Below are positions 57,062-64,000 of a stretch of 64,000 bases of DNA, piece after piece (position 1 is the stretch's first letter; every line of letters begins with the position of its first letter). The notes below the pieces were generated by a model. The model saw only the letters and a list, made by a program, of their open reading frames with translations. It had not been told where the DNA came from and did no database searches. Position numbers and translations under genes: made by a program. The DNA comes from Candidatus Handelsmanbacteria bacterium (GTDB lineage Bacteria > Latescibacterota > UBA2968 > UBA8231): positions 1-64,000 of the forward strand of contig VGJS01000013.1 in the NCBI GenBank assembly GCA_016867395.1, read 5' to 3'.

Positions 57062-57287
57062 ATGACTGAAACCCTTGGCCCCTAAGGATGTCCTGGAGCA
57101 GGTAGATGCCCGCTTGGGCAATGTCGAGCAGGACATTCGCCAGCTTCGCCAGGAGATTGGCGGCCTACGGGCTGAAATGAAGACCGAGATCCGCGACCTG
57201 CGGGCAAAGATTAACGGGCGTTTTACTTGGCTGTATGGATTACTGGTGGCCGTGTTGCTCGGGGTAGCTGGTTTGTCGTTCAAATGA
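57062..57287 (+). pseudogene. Small coiled-coil membrane protein with a one-base frameshift near its start
   Basis: An ATG at 57062 with GGAG eight bases upstream reads MTETLGP then stops (TAA). Removing one C from the run at 57079-57082 continues in frame as KDVLEQVDARLGNVEQDIRQ and on through 'LRAEMKTEIRDLRAKINGRF' to a C-terminal anchor 'WLYGLLVAVLLGVAGLSF' and stop at 57287. The intact form would be about 75 residues: a coiled coil with a single membrane helix, a common type of small protein associated with toxin-antitoxin or transposon cargo. An alternative is initiation at TTG 57075 without frameshift, giving 70 residues but no ribosome binding site. Confidence 0.5.
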
Positions 57288-57468
57288 GCCAAGAACGCTT
57301 CTGATTGTCACCGCGTACTCCTCCGGGCTTCGATTTCGTCCTGTATACCCTTTCTGTCCAGCATCAGCATATTCCGCTTATACCCCACAACAGCCATAGG
57401 ATTGACGGCAACCTCTCGGTGTTCTAGCTTCCTCTGTGAGCACTTGTCTCACTACCAAGAGCATAGCC

Positions 57469-58710
57469 ATGACAACCCCCCGCGCCCAGTACGGAGCCCA
57501 GGCCGTGGCCGGCCTGCGCGGCACTCTGCCCAATCCCTTCCCCCGCACCATTGGCCCCAATGCTTCCAAGTACCTGCAAGAGGTGGTGGACTCGGGGCTC
57601 ACCTGCGACATGGTGGGCCGCTTCGAGAAAGCCTTTGCCAAAGAGCTGGGGGTCAAACACTGCATCGCCACCCCCGGCTGCACCCCGGCCCTGGCGGTGC
57701 TGGCCGCGGCCTTCGGTTTTGCGCCGGGCGACGAGATCATCGTCAGTCCGGTCACCGATTACGGCACCGTGCAGGGCCTGATCCGGGAGAACTACATCCC
57801 GGTTTTCCCCGACACCGCGCCGGGCACGGTCAACCTGAGCGCCGAGACCATTGCCCCCTGCGTCGGCGACCGCACCCGGGCCATCCTGGTGGTCCACAAG
57901 ACCGGCCTGATCTGCGATATGGACCCCATCAACGCCCTGGCCGCCCGGCACGGGCTGATCGTGTACGAGGATGTCTGCCAGGCGGTGTTCGGGAAATACA
58001 AGGGGCGGTACGCCGGCACCCTGGCCCTGGCCGCGGGGTTCTCCTTCGACTCGGAGAAGACCCTCGGCTCGGACGTGGGCGGCTGCGTCACCACCGATGA
58101 CGACAAACTGGCCGAGCGGCTGCGCTTCATCGGCCAGAGCCGCGGGGGGGAGATGATCCCCCACTTTGGCCGGGCCCACACCGCCCCCGGCTACGCCCAC
58201 CGCATGACCCAGAGCGCCGCGGCCATCACCTTGGCGCAGCTGGAGATCATCAAGCCGCAGGTGGAAAAGCGCGACCGCATGATCCGCCTGCTGATGCGCC
58301 TCTTGGGCGAGATCCCCGGCATCGTCCCCCTGCCCATTCCCGACTACGTCGAGTTGTACTCCTGCTGGATGGCCGGCTTCAGCATCGAGCCGGAGATGTT
58401 CAAATGCAGTGGCGAGGAGTTCGCCGCGCAACTGGCAAAGGCCGGGGTTTCGGGCGCCGGGCAGGGCAAGTACTACCTGATGCCGGCGGCACTCAAGTTC
58501 CTCCAGCAGAAGGCGGAGCACCAGCGGTACCCCTACTCGCAGCCGCCGGCCTCGCGCCCCTACTACTACAGCGCCGACACCTGCCCCAATGCCCGCGATT
58601 TTCTCGAAATGTTCATCCGTTGGAGCACCTTCTGCGAGAAGTACGAGGAGGAGCACTGCGAACTGGCCGCCCAGTTGGTCGCCGAGGTAGCTGAGGGCAA
58701 TCGCCGATGA
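57469..58710 (+). CDS. DegT/DnrJ/EryC1/StrS family PLP-dependent aminotransferase
   Basis: 413 residues. The fold-type-I domain has 'HCIATPGCTPALAVLAAAFG', 'DEIIVSPVTDYGTVQGLIRE', 'GLIVYEDVCQAVFGKYKGRY' (Asp-x-x-Gln PLP-binding pair) and 'FSFDSEKTLGSDVGGCVTTD', with the Schiff-base Lys at about 197. These enzymes aminate keto sugars on nucleotide carriers, or occasionally free sugars. The C-terminal part 'GAGQGKYYLMPAALKFLQQK' is unlike typical sugar aminotransferases. The start codon has only a weak ribosome binding site. It is coupled (ATGA, 58707-58710) to the isochorismatase-like gene. Confidence 0.87.
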   Translation: MTTPRAQYGAQAVAGLRGTLPNPFPRTIGPNASKYLQEVVDSGLTCDMVGRFEKAFAKELGVKHCIATPGCTPALAVLAAAFGFAPGDEIIVSPVTDYGTVQGLIRENYIPVFPDTAPGTVNLSAETIAPCVGDRTRAILVVHKTGLICDMDPINALAARHGLIVYEDVCQAVFGKYKGRYAGTLALAAGFSFDSEKTLGSDVGGCVTTDDDKLAERLRFIGQSRGGEMIPHFGRAHTAPGYAHRMTQSAAAITLAQLEIIKPQVEKRDRMIRLLMRLLGEIPGIVPLPIPDYVELYSCWMAGFSIEPEMFKCSGEEFAAQLAKAGVSGAGQGKYYLMPAALKFLQQKAEHQRYPYSQPPASRPYYYSADTCPNARDFLEMFIRWSTFCEKYEEEHCELAAQLVAEVAEGNRR

Positions 58711-59474
58711 GCAGAAAACTGAAACTGCCGGTGCGCCACTACCGGGCCCTGCCCATCGACCGGCCCGGCTACGAGCAGGAGGTCTTCGAACTCTCGACCG
58801 ACGAAGTGGCGCTGGTGGGCATGCACTGCTGGAACATCGGCTGCCCGGACGGCCCGCCGGTGGATGTGGACTTCTGCGTGGACCTGGGCTGGCCCCAGTC
58901 AACGGCCGAGGCCTGGCGCATCATCGTCGAGGTGATCCGCCCCAGCATGGACGCCTGCCGGCGGGAGGGCGTCGCCGTCTGCCACGTGGAGACCGACTGG
59001 ATGGACGCCCAGTACCCCCAGCTCGAATCCCGCCGTCCCCCCCTCGCCCCGTACACCCCGCCCCAGACTCTGGCCGGCAAGATGGCGGAACGGGCCCACG
59101 GGATTGACTACATGCACCGCTCTCCCCTGTTGCAGATGAAGCGGACGGGGTTGGTCTCGCCGGCGGGGGACGAACTGCTCTGCTTCTACACGGATCAGTT
59201 GCATGAGCACCTGAAAAAGCGGGGGATCACCACCCTGATCTACGCCGGCTTTGCCACCGACATGTGTGTGTTAGGGGCCGACGGTGGGGCGCGGCCCATG
59301 CTGGGGCTGGGCTATCGCTGCGTGCTGATGCGCGATGCCACCGTAGGGGTGGAAACGCCGCAGAGCTTTCCCGAGCGCCTGTCCACCCGCTATGGCATCC
59401 ACCTCTTCGAGTGGCAGGTGGGTTTCAGCACCACCTTTGCGGAGTTTATGACGGCCTTGGGGAAAGTCCGATGA
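58707..59474 (+). CDS. Isochorismatase-family hydrolase with an altered catalytic Asp
   Basis: 255 residues. The nucleophile Cys is about 187 in 'YAGFATDMCVLG' and the active-site Lys about 145 in 'LLQMKRTGLVSP', both expected. The catalytic Asp that normally follows the first strand ('allviDmQ') is absent: the sequence there is 'VALVGMHCWNIGCPDGPPVD'. An Asp later in the loop or the nearby His may substitute, or the protein may be inactive. Family members hydrolyse amides and ureas such as nicotinamide or N-carbamoyl compounds. It is coupled to the DegT gene upstream and to the NodB deacetylase downstream (ATGA 59471-59474). Confidence 0.75.
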   Translation: MSRKLKLPVRHYRALPIDRPGYEQEVFELSTDEVALVGMHCWNIGCPDGPPVDVDFCVDLGWPQSTAEAWRIIVEVIRPSMDACRREGVAVCHVETDWMDAQYPQLESRRPPLAPYTPPQTLAGKMAERAHGIDYMHRSPLLQMKRTGLVSPAGDELLCFYTDQLHEHLKKRGITTLIYAGFATDMCVLGADGGARPMLGLGYRCVLMRDATVGVETPQSFPERLSTRYGIHLFEWQVGFSTTFAEFMTALGKVR

Positions 59475-60490
59475 AACTGAGGGTCTGCGACTGGAAGCAC
59501 GGCAAGGGTTGGGTCTATTCCATCACCTACGACGAGGGCCTAGTGGACTTGCACCGCTTCGCCGTGCCCCTGCACGAGGAGTTTGGCATTCCCGGCCACG
59601 TGGAGGTGGTGGGCGGGCACCTGGGCGCGGTGCGCCAGTTGGGGCAGTCCAGCTACAACGGCTTCCGCCACATGAACGGCGAGGAGCTGCGCGATCTCTT
59701 GGGCCGGGGCTGGGGGGTGGGCAACCACTCCTGGAGCCACGAGGTGATCACCCCTCAGATGGTGGACCGCGAGCTGCGCCAGGCCAAGGAGGTGATCGAG
59801 GCGGCCATTGGGGCGCCGGTGCTGCTCTACTGCGCTCCGGGCGACAACCAGAACATGTCGGACCACGTGCTGGCCGCCTGCCGGCAATTAGGGTACCTGG
59901 GGGCGATGAGCATCACCGACGGGGTGAACCGCCCGGGCGACGAACTCTTCTGGCTGGACCGCACCGCGTTACACGATCAGTTCTACGGCCCCTTCTTCAG
60001 CGAGTACGACTCTTACCGCAATATCCGTCAGGCCCAGGCCGTGGGCGGCTGGATCATCGACTACTGCCACTGCCCCCTGGAGGAGCCGGTACACCGCAAC
60101 AAGGACTGCTCCCAGGCGCAACTGCGGCAGCGCTTCGAGACCGTGCTGAGCGAGGGGGGCGAGGGGGTGTGGTGCGCCGCGCCCGAGGAGGTGATCAGCT
60201 ATCACGTGTGCCGGCGCCACTTGCAGGTGCAAGTGTTGGAAGAAGGAACGCAGCGACAGCGCTATCGCCTGGGGTTTGCCGGCCTGCCGCCCCAGGTGCC
60301 CTGCCGGCAGCTGACCCTGGAGGCAGAGGTGCCCGGTGCCTGGGGCGCGGCGCCCTGCGCCTTGGTGCAGGGGAAACCCCGGCCCGCCGCCCTGGTGCGC
60401 CCGGGGGTCCTGCGGCTCACGGTGGAGGTGGAGGAGGGGATGGAGTTGGAGTTCCGGGGGGATCTGCCCCCCTGGGCCAGGCGTTCCTGA
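59471..60490 (+). CDS. Polysaccharide deacetylase (CE4/NodB) family protein
   Basis: 339 residues. Motif 1 'GWVYSITYDEGLVDLHRFAV' gives the catalytic Asp (YDEG), motif 2 'GVGNHSWSHEVIT' is the full HxxxH metal site, and motif 3 resembles 'LLYCAPGDNQNM', with 'GWIIDYCHCPLEEPVH' later. The C-terminal ~80 residues form a small beta domain ('RYRLGFAGLPPQVPCRQLTL', 'GVLRLTVEVEEGMELEFRG'). These enzymes remove N-acetyl (or O-acetyl) groups from amino sugars in chitin-like or peptidoglycan-type glycans. No signal peptide is seen, so a cytoplasmic substrate is likely. It ends the DegT-led three-gene unit. Confidence 0.85.
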   Translation: MKLRVCDWKHGKGWVYSITYDEGLVDLHRFAVPLHEEFGIPGHVEVVGGHLGAVRQLGQSSYNGFRHMNGEELRDLLGRGWGVGNHSWSHEVITPQMVDRELRQAKEVIEAAIGAPVLLYCAPGDNQNMSDHVLAACRQLGYLGAMSITDGVNRPGDELFWLDRTALHDQFYGPFFSEYDSYRNIRQAQAVGGWIIDYCHCPLEEPVHRNKDCSQAQLRQRFETVLSEGGEGVWCAAPEEVISYHVCRRHLQVQVLEEGTQRQRYRLGFAGLPPQVPCRQLTLEAEVPGAWGAAPCALVQGKPRPAALVRPGVLRLTVEVEEGMELEFRGDLPPWARRS

Positions 60491-60509
60491 CCAAGAGGTG
60501 CGCTTCCGC

Positions 60510-61964
60510 TTAGGCGCTCAGGGCAAAGTCAAAGGCGTAGAGGGTGGCTTCCTGCAATTCCACCTGGGCGACAATCTCCTCACCTGCTGTCAGCCTGGGC
60601 AGGGCCGGCTCTCCCTGCCAGCGCACCGGGACTTCGAGGTGGTCGCCGGCGATGGGGATGCATTTTTCCAGTTCAAAACCCGGCAGGGGCTGGCCGTCGG
60701 TTCTGGCCAGGCCCACCCGCGCCGATCCTCCCGCACGGGTCAGCAGATTGAGCGCCAGCCGAGGCTGGCTGCCCGGTTGCGGGCTCAGGTGCAGCCGCTC
60801 AGGCAACACCGCCTGGTAGCCGATGAGCCGGTTCCGCCGCCACTTTGCCAGTCCGATGCGGGCGAAGCCGCCCCCAGCTGCCGCGGCCTTGGTATAGGCG
60901 TTGTAGTCCACCCCGTGGCCGCACCAGCCGTGGCGATCCTTCGTGCCGGTGAAGTAGAGCCAGGTTTCCTCGCCCACCTCGACGGGTGAAGAAGAGGTGT
61001 AGAGAGCGCCGTGCGCCCAGGCGGGCGCGTCGAGGGCGCGGAGCCAGTCGGGCCGGCCCGGCAGGTGGAACCAGCGGCCACCGCGCTCGAGTTGGTACAC
61101 CAGGGACAGGTCCACGGTGCCGGTCCAGCCGTAATAGGCCATCAGCGGCGGGTGTTGCCCCAGGGGGGTCTGGTGGCGGAAGGTCCACAGAAAGCCGATG
61201 GTGGGACCGGCAGTGGGCATTAGCCCCACTCCGTAGTAGTCGGCGCTGTGGAAGCCCCGGGCCCGGGCCCCGGTGTCGTCGTGTTCGTCGGGGATCAGGG
61301 CGCTGACTGGGGCGGTGGCCCGTCCCCCTTGCCATTGGGCACTGTAGAAGCGGCGGCGGTACATGCCCGCGGCCCGGCCGCTGATCTTAAGGGCGAGGCG
61401 GGCGCCGTCGGCCTGCGGGTCCCAGACGGCGCTGATCACGTCGCCGTGGGGCCAGAGCGGCTCCGGGGAATCGAGCTGCCAGTGAAGGCCGTCGGCCGAA
61501 TGGGCGGTGTAGTACCCGGGGCGGTTGACCAGGGCGGTGTAGCGGGCGTCGAGTTTTTGAGGAGCGGTGTAACCAAAGGCCCGGTACCGGGCCTGGGGGT
61601 TGGCGTGGGGATCGACGAGGATGGCCGGAGAGTGGAAGGGCAGGTCAGTGAGGTGGTTGTGCCTGGAACCGCCGCATTCGACCAGGCCGTAGTCGGGCCG
61701 GCGCCAGTTCAGGCCGTCCTCGCTTTCGGCGCAGGCCACGGCCACCACGTCCTCGCCCTTCCAGTCCTGGGGCCAGGCCTGGTACCACATGCGGAAACGG
61801 CCGCCCTCGCGCCGCACGGTGCCGTAGATGGAGGCCCCGGAGGCGTCGGCCGGGGAGGCGCCCCAGAGCACGGGTTCCTCCACCACCGCGGGCGGGTTGA
61901 GCACCGGGCGCAGCCCCTCGGAAAGGGCGCGGATCTGGTGGTGTCCTTCGCAGGCCAGTTGCAT
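60510..61964 (-). CDS. Glycosyl-hydrolase-like five-bladed propeller protein (GH43/GH32-type)
   Basis: 484 residues. The pattern of short strands and aromatic turns ('RFRMWYQAWPQDWKGEDVVA', 'VACAESEDGLNWRRPDYGLV', 'PAILVDPHANPQARYRAFGY', 'YYTAHSADGLHWQLDSPEPL', 'PVEVGEETWLYFTGTKDRHG') is that of GH43/GH32-clan five-bladed propellers and their uncharacterised relatives of 450-500 residues in Planctomycetota-type genomes. A C-terminal beta-sandwich (~residues 370-484) follows. The catalytic acids cannot be assigned. No signal peptide was found. It is divergent from the DUF486-type gene with a 24-bp gap. Confidence 0.6.
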   Translation of the reverse strand: MQLACEGHHQIRALSEGLRPVLNPPAVVEEPVLWGASPADASGASIYGTVRREGGRFRMWYQAWPQDWKGEDVVAVACAESEDGLNWRRPDYGLVECGGSRHNHLTDLPFHSPAILVDPHANPQARYRAFGYTAPQKLDARYTALVNRPGYYTAHSADGLHWQLDSPEPLWPHGDVISAVWDPQADGARLALKISGRAAGMYRRRFYSAQWQGGRATAPVSALIPDEHDDTGARARGFHSADYYGVGLMPTAGPTIGFLWTFRHQTPLGQHPPLMAYYGWTGTVDLSLVYQLERGGRWFHLPGRPDWLRALDAPAWAHGALYTSSSPVEVGEETWLYFTGTKDRHGWCGHGVDYNAYTKAAAAGGGFARIGLAKWRRNRLIGYQAVLPERLHLSPQPGSQPRLALNLLTRAGGSARVGLARTDGQPLPGFELEKCIPIAGDHLEVPVRWQGEPALPRLTAGEEIVAQVELQEATLYAFDFALSA

Positions 61965-61988
61965 CTCTCACCTCAGAGGAGTCGCTTG

Positions 61989-62336
61989 ATGGCTGTTTTG
62001 CTACAGACGGCAGGGCTGCTGGTTCTTTCGAATATCTTCATGACCTTTGCCTGGTACGCCCACCTGCGCGACCTGAACGACCGGGCCTGGTATGTGGCGG
62101 TGCTGGCCAGCTGGGGCATTGCCTTCTTCGAGTACACCCTCCAAGTGCCGGCCAACAGGCTGGGGTACACCGCTTTGAACCTGGGGCAACTGAAGATCCT
62201 TCAGGAGGTGATCACCCTCTCGGTCTTTGTGCCCTTTGCGGTGTTCTACATGCGCCAGCCCCTCAAGCTGGATTATCTCTACGCGGGGATATGCCTGCTG
62301 GGGGCGGCGTACTTCATCTTCCGCGATCCTTCCTGA
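61989..62336 (+). CDS. DUF486/DMT superfamily small membrane protein
   Basis: 115 residues, four membrane helices: 'LLQTAGLLVLSNIFMTFAWY', 'AWYVAVLASWGIAFFEYTLQ', 'LKILQEVITLSVFVPFAVFY' and 'LDYLYAGICLLGAAYFIF'. 'WGIAFFEYTLQVPANRLGY' is the DUF486 signature ('SWgIAffEYclqVPaNRiGy'). The half-size drug/metabolite transporter type, function unproven. GAGGA precedes the ATG at 61989. Confidence 0.88.
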   Translation: MAVLLQTAGLLVLSNIFMTFAWYAHLRDLNDRAWYVAVLASWGIAFFEYTLQVPANRLGYTALNLGQLKILQEVITLSVFVPFAVFYMRQPLKLDYLYAGICLLGAAYFIFRDPS

Positions 62337-62340
62337 AGGA

Positions 62341-63363
62341 TCAGAGCGCCACGACCGCGCCGCTGCGGGCCGAGTCGTACGCGGCCTGCAGCACCTCCAC
62401 CACATGCACGGCCATCTCCCCTGGCATGGCCGGCTGACTCCCCCGCAGGACGCGGTCGGCCAGATCCCCCACCGGGGTGGGCGGGGCGGGCAGTTGGTCC
62501 TCGCGCTGTTCTTGCTCCTTCGCGCCGCTTGAAAGGCGCACGACAAAGGGAAATCCCCGCAGTTCGGCAGTGCCCGCCGAGCCATAGTAGACGCTGTGCT
62601 GGCGCTTGGCCGCTATCGCGCTGTCGGCCAGGATGGAGAGGGTGGCCAGCCCGCCGTTGCTCAGGCGCAGGTTTAGGGCGGCGCGGGTGTCCCAGCGGGG
62701 GTTGTCCATCAGGGCGCTGACCTCGGCCACCCGAAGGCCGGTACACCACAACAACTCGCTGACCAGGTGCGAGCCCCCGTCGGTCAGGAAACCGCCCCCG
62801 TTCTGGGCCGCGTTCCCCCGGAAGAGGGTGGGCCGCACCACCCCGGGCAGGTCCGCCGGCAAAGGCTCCAGCCCCAACACCCCCAGGGCATTGCCCGCCC
62901 AATGGATGTGGGCGGCCTCGATATGTCCCAGGGCGCCGGCGGCGAGCTGCTCGCGCAAGAAACGGCAGTGGCGCCAGTACGGGGGGTTCTGCGCCACCAC
63001 CAGGGCCAGGTCCCGCGCCGCGGCCAGTTCCACCAGGCGGCGGCCTTCGTCCGGGTCGATGGTGATGGGTTTCTCCAGCAACACGTGCAACCCGGCCTCC
63101 AGGGCATTCAGGGTGTGCTCGTAGTGGAGATGGTGGGGCGAGCAGATGACCACCGCGTCCACCAGGCCGCTGCCGATCAGCTCGCGGTAGTCGGCAAAGC
63201 AATGCTCGACTTTGAAGTGGGCGGCCATCTTCTGCAGTTCGGCCCGGTCGCGCCGGCACAGGGCGACCAGCGCGGTCTCGGGGTGGCGCAGGATGTCGGG
63301 GCAGTGCCGGCGCGAGGCGAACCAGCCGGCGCCGATCACCCCCAGGCGCAGGGGAGGGGTCAT
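62341..63363 (-). CDS. Gfo/Idh/MocA family oxidoreductase
   Basis: 340 residues. The N-terminal 'LRLGVIGAGWFASRRHCPDI' binds NAD(P), 'AVVICSPHHLHYEHTLNALE' and 'AGLHVLLEKPITIDPDEGRR' hold the conserved EKP, and 'GGGFLTDGGSHLVSELLWCT' is the substrate-site helix with its His. All key residues of the family are present, unlike the genes at 9.5 and 46.1 kb. It lies 3 bp after the PHP-type gene on the minus strand and is co-transcribed with it, so it probably acts on the same sugar or sugar alcohol. Confidence 0.9.
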   Translation of the reverse strand: MTPPLRLGVIGAGWFASRRHCPDILRHPETALVALCRRDRAELQKMAAHFKVEHCFADYRELIGSGLVDAVVICSPHHLHYEHTLNALEAGLHVLLEKPITIDPDEGRRLVELAAARDLALVVAQNPPYWRHCRFLREQLAAGALGHIEAAHIHWAGNALGVLGLEPLPADLPGVVRPTLFRGNAAQNGGGFLTDGGSHLVSELLWCTGLRVAEVSALMDNPRWDTRAALNLRLSNGGLATLSILADSAIAAKRQHSVYYGSAGTAELRGFPFVVRLSSGAKEQEQREDQLPAPPTPVGDLADRVLRGSQPAMPGEMAVHVVEVLQAAYDSARSGAVVAL

Positions 63364-63366
63364 CGT

Positions 63367-64000
63367 CTATCTCCCTTCCAGGAGGATGGCCGAACTGAGG
63401 AAGAGGCGCAGGCCGCGCTGGCCGGGCCAGGGCCTTTCCCGGCGGGCGGCCAGGGCGCGCAGGCGCACAAAGCCCTGGGCTCGGGCGGGCACCGGCAGGG
63501 ACCGGTGCACGTCCCCGGCAGGCTGCGGCCCAAAAGAATGGAGCATGGCCGGGGCTTGGGCGCGGGAGAACTGGCCGATCAGGTCGAGGGATTCCAGGTC
63601 CTCGCCAGCTTCCAGTTCCAGGTGGAGGGCGCCCTTTTCCGAGCTGGCCCAAGTGTCGCCGAGCCGGGCCTGGTCCACGCGGAAATCGCGCAGCTCCAGC
63701 CAGTGGCCCTGGGCGGCGCAGGTGCGGCCCTGGCGCAGGGCGGCGAAAAGGTCGGGCCAGTCCCGCCGTCCGGGGGGCACCCCGGCGCGGAGGTGGTTGA
63801 AAACGCCGGGTGCATAGTCGGGCTTGAGGCGCTGTTTGTGGATGTGGAAATCGGCGCTGGCCAGCAGGGAGAAGGGCCGCCCCTGGGCGTAGACGTGGTC
63901 GGCTAGGCCCCCCGGGGCAGCGCCCGGATAGGTCAGGGGATCGAGGGCCAGCACCAGGTCGCGGGTCTGGTGGCCGTGTACGGCCTCGATGCCGGCAAGT
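63367..64000 (-). CDS. PHP-type metal-dependent phosphoesterase-like protein (partial, 5' end beyond the window)
   Basis: The frame is open from the window edge to the stop at 63367. 'LAGIEAVHGHQTRDLVLALD' opens, 'LLASADFHIHKQRLKPDYAP' carries the DxHxH metal motif, and 'GVFNHLRAGVPPGRRDWPDL' precedes a domain of strands ('GALHLELEAGEDLESLDLIG', 'GFVRLRALAARRERPWPGQR', 'LRLFLSSAILLEGR') like the C-terminal part of PHP/CehA-McbA-family proteins. Only the C-terminal ~210 residues are seen. Role likely hydrolysis of a phosphate or carboxylic ester, inferred. Confidence 0.55.
   Translation of the reverse strand, partial: LAGIEAVHGHQTRDLVLALDPLTYPGAAPGGLADHVYAQGRPFSLLASADFHIHKQRLKPDYAPGVFNHLRAGVPPGRRDWPDLFAALRQGRTCAAQGHWLELRDFRVDQARLGDTWASSEKGALHLELEAGEDLESLDLIGQFSRAQAPAMLHSFGPQPAGDVHRSLPVPARAQGFVRLRALAARRERPWPGQRGLRLFLSSAILLEGR

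Noticed and set aside
57308-57440. Minus-strand peptide ending GYKRNMLMLDRKGIQDEIEA
   Set aside because: Natural-looking but short, without start signal or recognised family; the 57288-57468 gap otherwise shows nothing convincing.

Overview
This window is a high-GC (roughly two-thirds G+C by eye) chromosomal segment from an uncultivated Gram-negative bacterium. Gram-negative character is inferred from a predicted outer-membrane barrel, signal peptides and lipoprotein signals. The content is typical of large-genome polysaccharide-degrading lineages such as Latescibacterota, Poribacteria or Planctomycetota: six intact phytanoyl-CoA dioxygenase (PhyH) paralogues, four Gfo/Idh/MocA oxidoreductases, sialidase-like propellers, a GH141-like beta-helix enzyme, a DUF6785-type membrane protein, formylglycine-generating and DegT enzymes. 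The taxon is an inference; no rRNA, tRNA, CRISPR array or complete mobile element was seen.

Layout. 1-2.8 kb is a gene graveyard (AAC(3) with an in-frame stop, LamG remnant, VapC fragment) around one PhyH gene. 2.9-8.8 kb holds two tandem sialidase-like paralogues of identical predicted length (545 aa) and a secreted-type beta-helix glycosidase. 8.8-9.4 kb has two more broken genes. 9.5-16 kb has an oxidoreductase, a PhyH, an M81 peptidase, an acetamidase, an envelope gene pair and mannonate dehydratase. 16.2-18.5 kb is katG with a clear terminator, a 7-1-7 palindrome over its ribosome binding site, and a peroxiredoxin remnant upstream. 18.6-27.3 kb is a long plus-strand series: glycosyltransferase, D-threonine-aldolase-like enzyme, thioredoxin-TPR, PhyH, unknown, PhyH, TIM-barrel isomerase, FucU mutarotase, unknown, oxidoreductase. 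27.4-35.3 kb holds the DUF6785 membrane protein, aldo/keto reductase, SDR, DedA, HD hydrolase, a tandem pair of unknown paralogues and a YdeI-like protein. 35.3-42.9 kb mixes three degraded genes (NnrS-like, PQQ-like, ceramidase-like) with a glycosyltransferase/aldehyde dehydrogenase pair, a methyltransferase, a PhyH and a PhyH-HEAT fusion.

43-64 kb is mostly plus strand. The most coherent block is 45.6-52.6 kb: NanQ-type anomerase, oxidoreductase, two NodB-like proteins, and an ABC ATPase with two permeases, nearly all overlapping or within 10 bp. It is followed by a membrane-anchored beta-repeat protein, a sugar-nucleotidyltransferase and a galactokinase-like kinase (a sugar-1-phosphate activation pair), then a second coupled block at 57.5-60.5 kb (DegT aminotransferase, isochorismatase-like protein, NodB deacetylase).

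Taken together the genes suggest uptake and oxidative or isomerising breakdown of unusual carbohydrates (uronates, fucose-like or sialic-acid-like sugars), plus one or two uncharacterised glycan- or metabolite-tailoring and export modules. At least ten loci are frameshifted, truncated or stop-interrupted. Several differ from an intact frame by a single base, so sequencing or assembly error must be excluded before calling real decay.
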